Counted from the stretch's first letter, positions 1-8,341 are shown. The stretch: 41,336 nucleotides of DNA from an uncultured Bacteroidales bacterium (GCA_944322815.1 CALUQB010000025.1:1-41336), one strand, 5' to 3'. Translations and numbers: made by a program. Notes: a model not told the origin generated them from the sequence alone.

Positions 1-195
1 GTACTGCTTCTGAAAATCTACGCTACAGTACTGGACGCAAATGCAGCGGAACACGCAGCCAGGATGATGGCCATGCAGCTGGCCACCGACAACGGAAACC
101 AGCTTCTCGATGAGATACGCATCCAATACAACAAACAGCGTCAGCAGGAAATCACGAACGAACTCCAGGACATCATCGGCGGAACTCTGGCATAA
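1..195 (+). CDS. atpG: ATP synthase F1 gamma subunit, C-terminal fragment
   Basis: Only the last 64 codons are in the window; the reading frame is open from base 1 and stops at 193-195. The gamma subunit is the rotating central stalk of F1Fo ATP synthase, and its C-terminal helix runs up the catalytic hexamer. The visible part has the family's C-terminal signature: an EHAARMMAMQLATDN-like segment followed by a helix with YNKQRQQEIT and a terminal DIIGG. The rest of the atp operon should lie to the left. The gene after it starts 56-68 bases later on the same strand, so read-through is possible, but nothing else links the two functionally. Confidence 0.92.
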   Translation, partial: VLLLKIYATVLDANAAEHAARMMAMQLATDNGNQLLDEIRIQYNKQRQQEITNELQDIIGGTLA

Positions 196-263
196 GGATT
201 CCGCCATCAGGGAAGAAAACGTGAATACCGCCTGGGACGGAAAGTGATTTCGTGAATCGAGAC

Positions 264-2753
264 ATGAATACAGAAAAGCCGGACAGAATCATCGTGCACG
301 GAGCCAGAGTGCACAATCTGAAGAACATAGACGTGGAAGTGCCCCTGAACGGAATAACCGGCATAGCCGGTGTGTCAGGGTCAGGGAAATCATCCCTTGC
401 CCTCGGCGTATTGTACGCGGAAGGGTCGAGAAGATACCTGGAATCGCTGTCCACATATACCAGAAGGAGGATGACACAGGCATCCAGGGCCGTAGTGGAT
501 GAAGTCCTGTATGTCCCTGCAGCCCTGGCCATGCACCAGAGACCGGGCATACCGGGCATACGCAGCACCTTCGGCACGGGGACGGAACTGCTGAACAGTC
601 TCAGGCTCATATATTCACGCCTGGCAAACCACCGCTGCTCGAACGGGCACTATCTGGAACCGTCCCTGAACGTGGCGGCAGGACTGGAGCTTGTTTGTCC
701 CGAATGCGGAGCGCATTTCTTCGCTCCGTCGGCGGAAGAACTCTCGTTCAACAGTCAGGGAGCCTGTCCGAAATGCGATGGCACGGGCACTGTCAGGACC
801 GTGGACGAATCCACCCTGGTCCCGGACGAAAACCTCACCATTGAAGAAGGAGCCGTAGCCCCGTGGAACACCCTGATGTGGTCACTGATGGTGGATGTCT
901 GCAGGGAAATGGGAGTACGCACGGACATACCGTTCCGCGAGCTCACACCGAAGGAACGCGACATCGTGTTCCACGGCCCTGCCGAGAAAAAGCACATTTT
1001 CTACAAATCGAAGAATACGAATCAGGCCGGAGAGCTGGACTTCACATATTTCAACGCCACCTACACAGTGGAAAACGCCCTGGCGAAAGTCAAGGATGAA
1101 AAGGGAATGAAACGTGTCGAAAAGTTCCTGAAGACGGAAACCTGCCCCGACTGCGGAGGGTCCAGGCTTTCGGATGCTGCCCGCGCTCCCCTGGTGAGAG
1201 GAATATCATTGGCGGAAGCCTGTACCATGACTCTGTCCGACCTGGTGGAATGGGTGAAATGGATTCCGGACTCGCTCCCGGCGGAAATGAAAACCATGGC
1301 GGAAAACATCTGCGAATCTTTTCTGGACGCATCCCACAGGCTGCTGGATCTGGGCGTGGGGTATCTGAGCCTCGACCGTGCAGCCTCGACATTGTCCACA
1401 GGAGAAAGGCAGAGGATGCAGCTCTCGCGGGCAGTCAGGAACAGGACGACGGGAGTATTGTATGTATTGGACGAACCGTCCATAGGACTTCACCCGGCTA
1501 ACATTGTCGGTCTGGCCGGAGTGATGAAAGATCTCATAGCCGACGGGAACTCCGTCGTACTCGTCGACCACGACACACAGATATTGTCGGAATCCGGACA
1601 CATCATAGAGATGGGTCCGGGGGCCGGCTCGAAAGGAGGGAAAGTCATTGCCGAAGGCACCCTGGACGAGATAAAACGGAATCCCGACTCCAAAATAGGC
1701 CCTTTCCTGTCGGGAAAGGCCAATGTCCGTGTCCGTCAGGCGGCTGACGCCAATGAAATTTTCGGGAAGGGGAAAATCCATCTGTCCACTGACAATATCC
1801 ATACGGTGAAGCCTCTGGAGGTGGATATCCCGAAAGGCCGGCTTACTGTGGTCACCGGGGTTTCGGGTTCTGGAAAGACAACGCTCGTGCTGGAAAGCCT
1901 GATTCCGGGTCTGAAAGCTGCGGTTTCCGGGGAAAAACTGCCGGACCATGTGAAAAAAGTCGAGGCAGAGGGCATAAGGCAGGTGAAGCTTATCGATGCC
2001 TCCCCTATCGGCATCAATGTCCGCTCCACGGTGGCGACTTACGCCAATGTCCATGACGAACTTAGGAAAGTGTTCGCGAAGACGGAGGATGCCCGCAAGA
2101 TGGGGTTCAGGGACGGGGACTTTTCCTACAATACCGGGCGGCTGCGGTGCCCTACCTGTGACGGGACAGGCCAGATAAGCCTGGATGTACAGTTCCTGCC
2201 CGATGTGGACATACCATGTCCTGACTGCCGCGGTTCGAGATATTCGAAGACGGCCAGTCTGATACGCCGTGAAAATGCGGCAGGGGAATTCCACTCTCTG
2301 CCTGAACTGATGGACATGGATATAAGCGATGCCCTGGCGGCATGTGCGGACCTGAAGACAGTGCGGCAGAGACTGCAGGTGCTTCAGGAACTGGGGCTGG
2401 GTTATCTGACTCTGGGTGAGCAGACTCCAGGTCTTTCGGGAGGAGAGGCCCAGAGGCTCAAGCTGGCCAGCGAGATGGGCCGCGGACAGGAGGATTCGGT
2501 CTTCGTTTTCGACGAGCCTACCATTGGACTGCATCCTTCCGATGTGCAGACACTCCTGCAGGTTTTCCAGAAGCTGGTCGACCATGGGGCGACGGTCATC
2601 GTCATAGAACATGATCTGGATGTGATAAGGAATGCCGACTATATCATCGACATGGGTCCGGGAGGAGGAGATGAAGGAGGACGGATAGTCTTCTGCGGGT
2701 CGCCTGAGCGGATCAGGGACTGCCGGGAAAGTGTGACGGGGAGGTTTGTCTGA
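264..2753 (+). CDS. UvrA-like ABC ATPase without UvrB-binding domain (UvrA2 type)
   Basis: UvrA proteins are dimeric ABC ATPases that find damaged DNA in nucleotide excision repair. Numbering from a possible GTG start at 252, the protein has Walker A GVSGSGKS (40-47), zinc module C149/C152/C172/C175, signature LSTGERQR (381-388), Walker B around 402-410, second Walker A GVSGSGKT (536-543), zinc module C633/C636/C656/C659, LSGGEAQR (728-735) and second Walker B around 750-757. About 830 residues is roughly 110 short of canonical UvrA. The loss lies between the first Walker A and the first zinc module, exactly where the UvrB-binding domain sits. It therefore resembles UvrA2/DrrC-like paralogues, which are linked to drug or damage tolerance, and should not recruit UvrB in the usual way. 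I prefer the ATG at 264; no clear ribosome-binding site decides the start. Confidence 0.88.
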   Translation: MNTEKPDRIIVHGARVHNLKNIDVEVPLNGITGIAGVSGSGKSSLALGVLYAEGSRRYLESLSTYTRRRMTQASRAVVDEVLYVPAALAMHQRPGIPGIRSTFGTGTELLNSLRLIYSRLANHRCSNGHYLEPSLNVAAGLELVCPECGAHFFAPSAEELSFNSQGACPKCDGTGTVRTVDESTLVPDENLTIEEGAVAPWNTLMWSLMVDVCREMGVRTDIPFRELTPKERDIVFHGPAEKKHIFYKSKNTNQAGELDFTYFNATYTVENALAKVKDEKGMKRVEKFLKTETCPDCGGSRLSDAARAPLVRGISLAEACTMTLSDLVEWVKWIPDSLPAEMKTMAENICESFLDASHRLLDLGVGYLSLDRAASTLSTGERQRMQLSRAVRNRTTGVLYVLDEPSIGLHPANIVGLAGVMKDLIADGNSVVLVDHDTQILSESGHIIEMGPGAGSKGGKVIAEGTLDEIKRNPDSKIGPFLSGKANVRVRQAADANEIFGKGKIHLSTDNIHTVKPLEVDIPKGRLTVVTGVSGSGKTTLVLESLIPGLKAAVSGEKLPDHVKKVEAEGIRQVKLIDASPIGINVRSTVATYANVHDELRKVFAKTEDARKMGFRDGDFSYNTGRLRCPTCDGTGQISLDVQFLPDVDIPCPDCRGSRYSKTASLIRRENAAGEFHSLPELMDMDISDALAACADLKTVRQRLQVLQELGLGYLTLGEQTPGLSGGEAQRLKLASEMGRGQEDSVFVFDEPTIGLHPSDVQTLLQVFQKLVDHGATVIVIEHDLDVIRNADYIIDMGPGGGDEGGRIVFCGSPERIRDCRESVTGRFV

Positions 2754-2760
2754 TTTTTTT

Positions 2761-2782
2761 GCCTGCTGTCGGCTTTTTTTTT
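2761..2782 (+). terminator. weak terminator-like element after the uvrA-like gene
   Basis: A short gcc...ggc stem (2761-2773) is followed by nine T residues. The stem is only about three base pairs, so this is a weak candidate. The T tract also lies just ahead of TATATTCG (2783-2790), a one-mismatch version of the Bacteroidota -7 box, which could start thiE transcription. Confidence 0.3.
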
Positions 2783-2810
2783 ATATATTCGCGTTCTTGA
2801 AAAACGGGAT

Positions 2811-3461
2811 ATGAAACTATCGGCAGACATATTGGAAGCATCGAGGCTTCAGTTCATCACGCACTACACGGAGAAATATTCATATGCCGACTCCGCCATG
2901 ATGGCACTGGAGGGCGGTTGCAGATGGATACAGCTCAGGATGAAAGATGCCGATGAGGAGGAGATAGAGAAAACTGCGCTGCAGCTTCTGCCTGAATGCA
3001 GAAAGCGTGGGGCTGTGTTCATAATAGATGACCATGTGGAGCTCGTCCAACGTACCGGAGCTGACGGTGTGCATCTGGGAAAGAATGACATGCCTGCGGA
3101 CGAAGCCAGAAAGATACTGGGCGAAGACTTCATCATCGGGGGTACAGCCAATACTTTCGAAGATATCTGCCGTCTGGCCGGACAGGGCGTGGACTATATA
3201 GGATGCGGACCTTTCAGGTTCACGACCACGAAAAAGAATCTCGCTCCGGTACTCGGGCTTGACGGCTACCGCAGACTGACTGCACTGATGAGAGAAAAAG
3301 GGATAGATCTGCCCATAGTGGCGATAGGCGGCATCGGGTTCGATGACATTCCCCGAATACTGCAGACCGGTGTCAGCGGCATCGCATTGAGCGGAAGCGT
3401 CCTCAGGGCGGAGGATCCTGTAGCCGAGATGAAAAGGATATTGGCCGGAACCGGCCGCTAA
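2811..3461 (+). CDS. thiE: thiamin-phosphate synthase
   Basis: ThiE is a cytosolic TIM-barrel enzyme that joins the pyrimidine (HMP-PP) and thiazole phosphate halves of thiamin to give thiamin phosphate. The 216-residue length is normal. Family motifs are in order: QLRMK near residue 41, the metal-binding IDD near 73-75, VHLGKND near 86-92, the GGTANT loop, GCGPFRFTTTK in the phosphate-binding region and a VAIGGIG strand near the C-terminus. The start is the ATG at 2811. It is the first gene of a thiamin block continuing with a Thi4-type thiazole synthase and a second ThiE/TenI-like protein; the structured repeat lies between it and the next gene. No TPP riboswitch is recognisable upstream. 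Of the two ThiE-like proteins here, this one keeps the catalytic motifs best. Confidence 0.92.
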   Translation: MKLSADILEASRLQFITHYTEKYSYADSAMMALEGGCRWIQLRMKDADEEEIEKTALQLLPECRKRGAVFIIDDHVELVQRTGADGVHLGKNDMPADEARKILGEDFIIGGTANTFEDICRLAGQGVDYIGCGPFRFTTTKKNLAPVLGLDGYRRLTALMREKGIDLPIVAIGGIGFDDIPRILQTGVSGIALSGSVLRAEDPVAEMKRILAGTGR

Positions 3462-3473
3462 TAAAATAATATT

Positions 3474-3767
3474 ACGTGAGTTCGATGAAAAGAACGCAGT
3501 GAATTTCAGAGAACTACCTCTTTTAGAGGATTCGTGGAACGAATCCGTAGGCAAGTCCTCCCATACGAGAGGCCTAAGAAAATCCCCCTAATAGGGGGTG
3601 CAGGGGGTTAAGACAGGGCCAGTCTTTCGAAGAAAGACGTAATTGGGTGACTGAGTCACCCAATTTAAGAGGGGTGACACGTAAAAGGAAGGAGATTTCG
3701 CAGAAATCGTAACGTCAGTTCGACGAAATCTCTGGTACTGAGTAAAATAATTCGTCGAACTGACGTT
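3474..3767. repeat. MITE-like structured repeat with inverted ends
   Basis: This ~294-bp non-coding block fills most of the thiE-thi4 gap. Its left end aacgtgagttcgatgaa (the first a is missing in this copy) and the reverse complement of its right end, aacgtcagttcgacgaa, differ at two positions, so it has ~17-bp imperfect terminal inverted repeats. Inside are hairpins at 3528-3546, 3622-3638, 3641-3665 and 3694-3708, plus a perfect 17-bp inverted repeat (3711-3727 with 3751-3767). The hexamer aatatt flanks both ends (3468-3473 and 3768-3773) and may be a target duplication, although it is palindromic. Bases 3474-3536 recur exactly at 41274-41336. It has no convincing ORF, so any mobility would need a transposase supplied elsewhere. 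Confidence 0.7.
3711..3767. repeat. perfect 17-bp inverted repeat at right end of the structured repeat
   Basis: aacgtcagttcgacgaa (3711-3727) and its exact reverse complement (3751-3767) are separated by 23 bases. The arm at 3711 is also a direct, two-mismatch copy of the left end of the element, so the end sequence occurs three times within it. The arm overlaps a competing 9-bp pairing (3692-3700 with 3724-3732), so two alternative folds exclude each other. Confidence 0.85.
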
Positions 3768-3813
3768 AATATTGGCATGCTGACTTGTCGGCATGGCCTT
3801 AAAACGAGGAAAA

Positions 3814-4584
3814 ATGATAGAGAAAAACGTTTCAAGAGGTATCATCAGCACCTATTTCGAAAAGCTGGAAAGGAATCTCGACCTGGATGTGGCCATCGTG
3901 GGAGGCGGCCCGTCAGGTATCGTTGCAGCATATTATCTGGCCAAGGCAGGCCTGAAAGTGGCACAGTTCGACCGCAAGCTTTCTCCTGGCGGAGGAATGT
4001 GGGGCGGTGCCATGATGTTCAACCAGATCGTGGTGCAGGAAGAGGCTATCGGCATCGTGAAGGATTTCGAGATCAACTACAAGCCTTACGGTGACGGTCT
4101 CTACGTGATGGATTCGGTGGAAAGCACTTCCGCCCTGCTCTACAAGGCCGTGCATGCAGGTGCTACCATATTCAACTGCTATTCGGTAGAGGATGTGGTG
4201 TTCAAGAACAATGTGGTCAGCGGAGTGGTGGTGAACTGGACTCCGGTACTGCGCGAGGGACTGCATGTGGACCCTCTGAACATCATGGCGAAGTGCGTCA
4301 TCGACGGCACTGGGCATGACAGCGAGATTTGCAAGACCGTGGCACGCAAGAACGGCATCCGGCTGGCTACCGACACCGGGGATGTGATCGGCGAGAGGTC
4401 CCTGGATGTGATTGCCGGAGAACAGGAAGTGGTAAACGGGACGAAGGAGATTTATCCGGGCCTGTATGTATGCGGCATGGCTGCGTCTGCAGTGAGCGGC
4501 ACACCGCGCATGGGACCTATCTTCGGCGGAATGCTCATGTCCGGCAAGAAGGTGGCGGAACTGATAATCTCGAAACTGAGATAG
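3814..4584 (+). CDS. thi4: Thi4-family thiazole synthase, His-type (sulfide-dependent)
   Basis: Thi4 makes the adenylated thiazole half of thiamin from NAD, glycine and a sulfur source. The 256-residue protein has the dinucleotide-binding motif IVGGGPSG (29-36), SPGGGMWGG (57-65), and a C-terminal RMGPIFGGMLMSG segment. Suicidal yeast and plant Thi4 proteins donate sulfur from a Cys in a CMDP-like motif; here the matching position is His151 in LHVDP, as in the archaeal enzymes that use free sulfide catalytically. The ATG at 3814 is chosen because gagga lies just upstream; an ATG at 3793 has no such site. It sits between thiE and a ThiE/TenI-like gene. It probably replaces ThiG/ThiS/ThiF/ThiH, none of which is in the window. 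That it acts catalytically with sulfide is inferred from the His residue. Confidence 0.9.
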   Translation: MIEKNVSRGIISTYFEKLERNLDLDVAIVGGGPSGIVAAYYLAKAGLKVAQFDRKLSPGGGMWGGAMMFNQIVVQEEAIGIVKDFEINYKPYGDGLYVMDSVESTSALLYKAVHAGATIFNCYSVEDVVFKNNVVSGVVVNWTPVLREGLHVDPLNIMAKCVIDGTGHDSEICKTVARKNGIRLATDTGDVIGERSLDVIAGEQEVVNGTKEIYPGLYVCGMAASAVSGTPRMGPIFGGMLMSGKKVAELIISKLR

Positions 4585-4589
4585 ATACG

Positions 4590-5201
4590 ATGTTATGGAT
4601 AGTGATCACTTCCCCGTCATTCATGGACGGGGAAGTTTCGTTTCTTCGGCGGCTGCTGGCGCACGGGGTGGATTTCGTGCATCTGCGGAAGCCGGGAGCT
4701 GCGGCCTCCGACTGTGCACGGCTACTGGATGGCCTGACAGCTGAGGAACGTGCACATATCGTCATACATGATTTTTTCGAACTTGCAGGACCGTACTGTC
4801 TGCACGGAATACATCTGAATTCCAGGCGGAGTTCAGTGCCAGAGGGCTATACAGGGCATGTCAGCCGGTCGTGTCATTCACTGGAGGAGGTGAAGCTCTG
4901 GAAGCCATCATGTGACTATGTCTTCCTCAGTCCTATATTTGACAGCGTATCGAAACAGGGTTATCGTTCGGCGTTTCCCCCGGAGGTGCTGGGCCGGGCT
5001 TGTTCCGATGGTATCATAGACAGCAAGGTCATTGCTCTTGGAGGTGTGACCCTGGACCGGGTCAGAGAGTTGCGGTCTTCAGGTTTCGGCGGAGCTGCCA
5101 TGCTCGGCCATGTCACCGGCCTGGCTTGTCTGCCGGAGGCCGATCAGGTCAGGAGGCTGGAGGAAATCAGGGAGGAGTTTTTCCACATGGACAGCCTCTG
5201 A
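4590..5201 (+). CDS. ThiE/TenI-like thiamin phosphate synthase family protein
   Basis: This 203-residue TIM-barrel protein starts at the ATG five bases after the thi4 stop, so it is almost certainly co-transcribed with it. Motifs shared with ThiE/TenI are HLRKPG (31-36), VIHD (58-61), GIHLNSR (73-79), DYVFLSPIF (109-117), SKQGY (121-125) and VIALGGV. The ThiE IDD metal motif is reduced to IHD and the GPxxxTxTK phosphate loop is replaced by SPIFDSVSKQGY. That pattern fits TenI-like proteins; TenI is known as a thiazole tautomerase. In this context it may process the thiazole made by Thi4 or act as a second ThiE. An open frame extends upstream into thi4 but has no support as coding sequence. 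Confidence 0.75.
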   Translation: MLWIVITSPSFMDGEVSFLRRLLAHGVDFVHLRKPGAAASDCARLLDGLTAEERAHIVIHDFFELAGPYCLHGIHLNSRRSSVPEGYTGHVSRSCHSLEEVKLWKPSCDYVFLSPIFDSVSKQGYRSAFPPEVLGRACSDGIIDSKVIALGGVTLDRVRELRSSGFGGAAMLGHVTGLACLPEADQVRRLEEIREEFFHMDSL

Positions 5202-5250
5202 GATCAGGAGGGACATGAGCTATACAAAATTGATATAGGGAGGCAAGAGA

Positions 5251-5280
5251 TTGCAGATTCGGGAATTATTGCTATATTTG
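5251..5280 (+). promoter_or_regulatory. Bacteroidota-type promoter for the Omp28-like gene
   Basis: TTG at 5251-5253, a 19-base spacer, then TATATTTG at 5273-5280, an exact match to the TAnnTTTG -7 consensus. The predicted start is near 5287, leaving about 78 bases of leader before the ATG at 5365. It marks the beginning of the envelope gene run. Confidence 0.7.
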
Positions 5281-5364
5281 GGGCTGGAAAAATCTGAATC
5301 GATTTAAAAATCATAACCCGTAATGCCGTTTCAGATTAAAAATTTAAACAAAACTAACGCAATA

Positions 5365-6699
5365 ATGAACAGATTTAACATTATCTTTTCTGCGGGCTTA
5401 GCATTAGTCATCTCAGGACTTGCAGTTTCCTGTACCACCGGTAGTGGGGGGCAAGATAACGTAGACTCACTGAGCATTTCCCTTTCATCAGACAAGAATT
5501 CCATTTTCGCAGACGGCTCCGATGCTGCCACATTCACCGTGGTGAACAATTCTTCTCGCGAAGACATTACGGATCAGGCTCAGATTTTCTGCGTTTCAGG
5601 CGATCAGGAGACAGAATTGACTGCTCCGAAATTCTCTACTGAAACACCGGGTTCATATTCATTCTATGCGAAATACAACGAAGCCATATCCAAGGAGATA
5701 TCGGTCACAGCTGCCAGAGTAGATGCCGATGCATCTTCCCAGTACACTCTGTCCGCAGCCAAAAACATGATATACAATGACGGAGGAGACTTTGCCATCC
5801 TTACTCTGACAGACGCGGAGGGAAACGACGTGACTGAACTCGGCCAGTTCTATGCTGACGGAGAACCTGTCGAAGGAAACAGGTTCAGCACCACAAAAGG
5901 CTCTTTCTCCCCTGTCGTCATTTCAGCTACCGTCGCCGGCTCTCCTGTAAAGAATACTGTAGAAGTGACCGCTACCAGCTCATACGGTTTCACTTCACGT
6001 GCACTCCTGGAAGAAATCACCAGGACAAACTGCGAGTATTGCCCGATAATGATCAGGGTAATATCCGAACTGGCATCTGACAATCCTGAAACCGTAATCG
6101 CCTACAATGTACATAATACGGTTTCTTCAGTATATGAGAGCTGGTATTCCGAGAAATCACAGGAATGGTCCAGACTGTTCTGCGACTTCATAAACGTAGG
6201 GGCGAATGCTGGAGACAAAAAATACACTGGTGCACCGAGGTCTTTCCTGAACCGCTCGAAAGATGACTATACAGCCTCGGAAAATCTGGCCCAGTCATTC
6301 AGGAACGCCGCCATCAACGGAGCCAAAGATGTGGCCATAGCCATGTGGAGCAGCACTCCCGATGCCAATACCATAAAACTGAATGCTACAGTAGGTACCA
6401 AGAAAGACTTCAACGGGAAAATCGTGGCTGTCCTCACTGACAATGGGATAGAAGCCGCACAGAACGGAGAAATGATCAACATGTTCAGAGTGATGAAAGC
6501 ATACTATCCGGGTGTGGAAGGGCAGGCAGCGGCATTCGCCAAAGGCAAACCGCAGCACTTCGAGGCTGAATTCAATCTGCAGGAAACACCTATCACGAGC
6601 ATCGAGAACTGCGAACTGATAGTATTCGTCACGGATGATGCCGACGGTCTCTGTGAAAATGTTCAGGTCGCACATGTAGGTGAAGCCAAAGGGTACTGA
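5365..6699 (+). CDS. Omp28-like outer-membrane lipoprotein with thioredoxin-type CxxC
   Basis: This is a 444-residue secreted lipoprotein: the signal peptide ends in the lipobox LAVSC with acylated Cys23. The N-terminal half looks like two immunoglobulin-like modules, the second starting near residue 125. The C-terminal half contains LLEEITRTNCEYCP, with C223 and C226 forming a CxxC motif in a thioredoxin-like setting, followed by a segment resembling Omp28-related outer-membrane proteins. Function in this family is poorly known; a redox or disulfide role is suggested by the CxxC only. The start at 5365 is chosen over an upstream in-frame ATG at 5323 because only the shorter form begins with a normal signal peptide. 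The next gene, a DUF6029-like barrel, follows after 8 bases, so the two are likely translated from one transcript. Confidence 0.78.
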   Translation: MNRFNIIFSAGLALVISGLAVSCTTGSGGQDNVDSLSISLSSDKNSIFADGSDAATFTVVNNSSREDITDQAQIFCVSGDQETELTAPKFSTETPGSYSFYAKYNEAISKEISVTAARVDADASSQYTLSAAKNMIYNDGGDFAILTLTDAEGNDVTELGQFYADGEPVEGNRFSTTKGSFSPVVISATVAGSPVKNTVEVTATSSYGFTSRALLEEITRTNCEYCPIMIRVISELASDNPETVIAYNVHNTVSSVYESWYSEKSQEWSRLFCDFINVGANAGDKKYTGAPRSFLNRSKDDYTASENLAQSFRNAAINGAKDVAIAMWSSTPDANTIKLNATVGTKKDFNGKIVAVLTDNGIEAAQNGEMINMFRVMKAYYPGVEGQAAAFAKGKPQHFEAEFNLQETPITSIENCELIVFVTDDADGLCENVQVAHVGEAKGY

Positions 6700-6707
6700 T
6701 TCTCGAT

Positions 6708-8312
6708 ATGCGGAAATATATTCTGGCAGCGCTATGCCTGCTGATGACTGTGCCCGTCTGGACACAGGAAAAGAAAAAACGAGACCTCGGAAAGCTGAAC
6801 GGCAGCATCGAGACCTCATGGGGATGGTATATTAATGACCCGTCACTGAGCACTCCCCTCACCCGGAAATACGGTACGAATACCTATGTGAACCTTGGGT
6901 ATACTATCAAGGGATTCCGTGCAGGACTCCAGTATGACATATACGAGCCGCCTATGCTCGGATATGATATTCCTGAAGGCAACGGTCTGAAAGGCTTTTT
7001 CGCAGGCTGGTCGGACAGCAAGTGGGACATCACGGCAGGAACATTCTACGAACAGTTCGGAAGCGGTCTTCTGTTCAGAGCGTACGAACAGAGGGACATG
7101 GGTATCAATACATCCGTGCTCGGAGCCAATGTAAAATGGCGGCCGCTCCCTTGGATTTCGACCAAGGTCATGGCCGGACTTCCGAGACGGTACATGGAAA
7201 TGTTCAACACCAGCATAGTATATGGTGCAGATCTCGAACTGTCGCTTCTTGAACCGATCGTTCCCGAAACAGATGCGGTCCTGACTGTAGCCGGTTCATG
7301 GCTGATGAGAGATGACAAGACATCGGACAGGATCGAAGGGGCACCTGCAACTGTGAATTCGTTCAGCGGAAGACTGGGCTTCAGCAAGGGAGCATTCTCC
7401 CTGAGCGGAGAATACGTACACAAGGGCAAGTCTTACGGGATAGACCCGAGACAGACAGTGTTCGCTTTTGTAAAACCGGGACAGGCCCTCCTGCTGAATC
7501 TGGACGTTACGCTGCCAAGGGTAGGCATCACTGCAGTATGGAGATCCATAGAGAACATGTCCCTGTATCAGGATGATTCGAATTCCCCTACGCTGAACCT
7601 GAACTATATTCCGTCACTTACAAGACAGCATAAATACACTCTCTTCCAGCTATATCCACACCAGGTACATGACTATGGCGGAGAAACCGGAGGAAGTATC
7701 GACATCACCGGAAATATTCCTGTAGGAGGAAATCCGCGACGGCCGTTGAAATATTCAGTGAACGGTTCAGTATTCTGGGATATGGAAGCCGACGATACAG
7801 GCTACAGGTTCATGAGTACCGGCGGGGAACTTCTCTGGGCAGAAGTATATCTGGAACTCGAAAAGAAATGGGGACCGGACTGGAAGACTATCCTCGCGAT
7901 GGGATGGCAGAGAAAACCGGAAGTCAGCCGTTTCGGCCTTGGAAAAATGGACATGAACACAGTGTCTGCAGCTGCCGATGTGCTGTGGCAGATCTCCTCA
8001 AGATACTCACTGAGAATGGAGGTACAGCACGCCTGGAGCGATTTCTTCGATGACCAGGGCTGGATGATGGGGATGCTGGAATTCGGCATCGCACCAGGTT
8101 TCATGTTCTATGTCAGCGACATGATAAACTACAGGACATACGCCACGACGAACACCCACTATTATGACATAGGAGTAAGCTATGCATGGAAATTCCTCCG
8201 GACATCCCTGTCATGGGGGCGGCATCGCGCCGGTGAGACCTGTTCAGGAGGAATATGCAGATACGTACCTGAATACACGGGTATGAATGCCAGTCTGTCG
8301 ATAATACTATAA
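6708..8312 (+). CDS. DUF6029-like outer-membrane beta-barrel protein
   Basis: The 534-residue protein has a short signal peptide (hydrophobic residues 5-16, likely cleavage after VWTQ). The rest is a regular series of amphipathic beta-strands rich in Tyr, Trp and Gly, with alternating hydrophobic residues, typical of an outer-membrane barrel. It resembles the DUF6029 family, whose members often follow Omp28-type genes, as here. There is no plug or carboxypeptidase-like domain, so it is not a TonB-dependent receptor. It lies 8 bases after the Omp28-like gene and 29 bases before the BACON lipoprotein gene. The substrate or partner is unknown; pairing with the surface CxxC lipoprotein and the downstream transport genes suggests a shared envelope function. 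Confidence 0.7.
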   Translation: MRKYILAALCLLMTVPVWTQEKKKRDLGKLNGSIETSWGWYINDPSLSTPLTRKYGTNTYVNLGYTIKGFRAGLQYDIYEPPMLGYDIPEGNGLKGFFAGWSDSKWDITAGTFYEQFGSGLLFRAYEQRDMGINTSVLGANVKWRPLPWISTKVMAGLPRRYMEMFNTSIVYGADLELSLLEPIVPETDAVLTVAGSWLMRDDKTSDRIEGAPATVNSFSGRLGFSKGAFSLSGEYVHKGKSYGIDPRQTVFAFVKPGQALLLNLDVTLPRVGITAVWRSIENMSLYQDDSNSPTLNLNYIPSLTRQHKYTLFQLYPHQVHDYGGETGGSIDITGNIPVGGNPRRPLKYSVNGSVFWDMEADDTGYRFMSTGGELLWAEVYLELEKKWGPDWKTILAMGWQRKPEVSRFGLGKMDMNTVSAAADVLWQISSRYSLRMEVQHAWSDFFDDQGWMMGMLEFGIAPGFMFYVSDMINYRTYATTNTHYYDIGVSYAWKFLRTSLSWGRHRAGETCSGGICRYVPEYTGMNASLSIIL

Positions 8313-8341
8313 CTCATTATTATAATTTTAATTAAAGCAAG

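Noticed and set aside
1206-2612. Long minus-strand open frame (468 codons) inside the uvrA-like gene
   Set aside because: The plus strand has all UvrA motifs in order; the antisense frame has no recognisable domain and is a by-product of codon bias.
2754-3813. TPP riboswitch before thiE or thi4
   Set aside because: The THI-box core (CTGAGA and the GAACCTGAT-like segment) is not found in either upstream region.
3588-3851. 87-codon minus-strand frame across the structured repeat
   Set aside because: It is made of repeat hairpins and overlaps the thi4 start; no domain or start signal supports it.
4329-4589. Upstream extension of the TenI-like frame into thi4
   Set aside because: The extra 87 codons are the shifted frame of thi4; the conserved protein begins at 4590.
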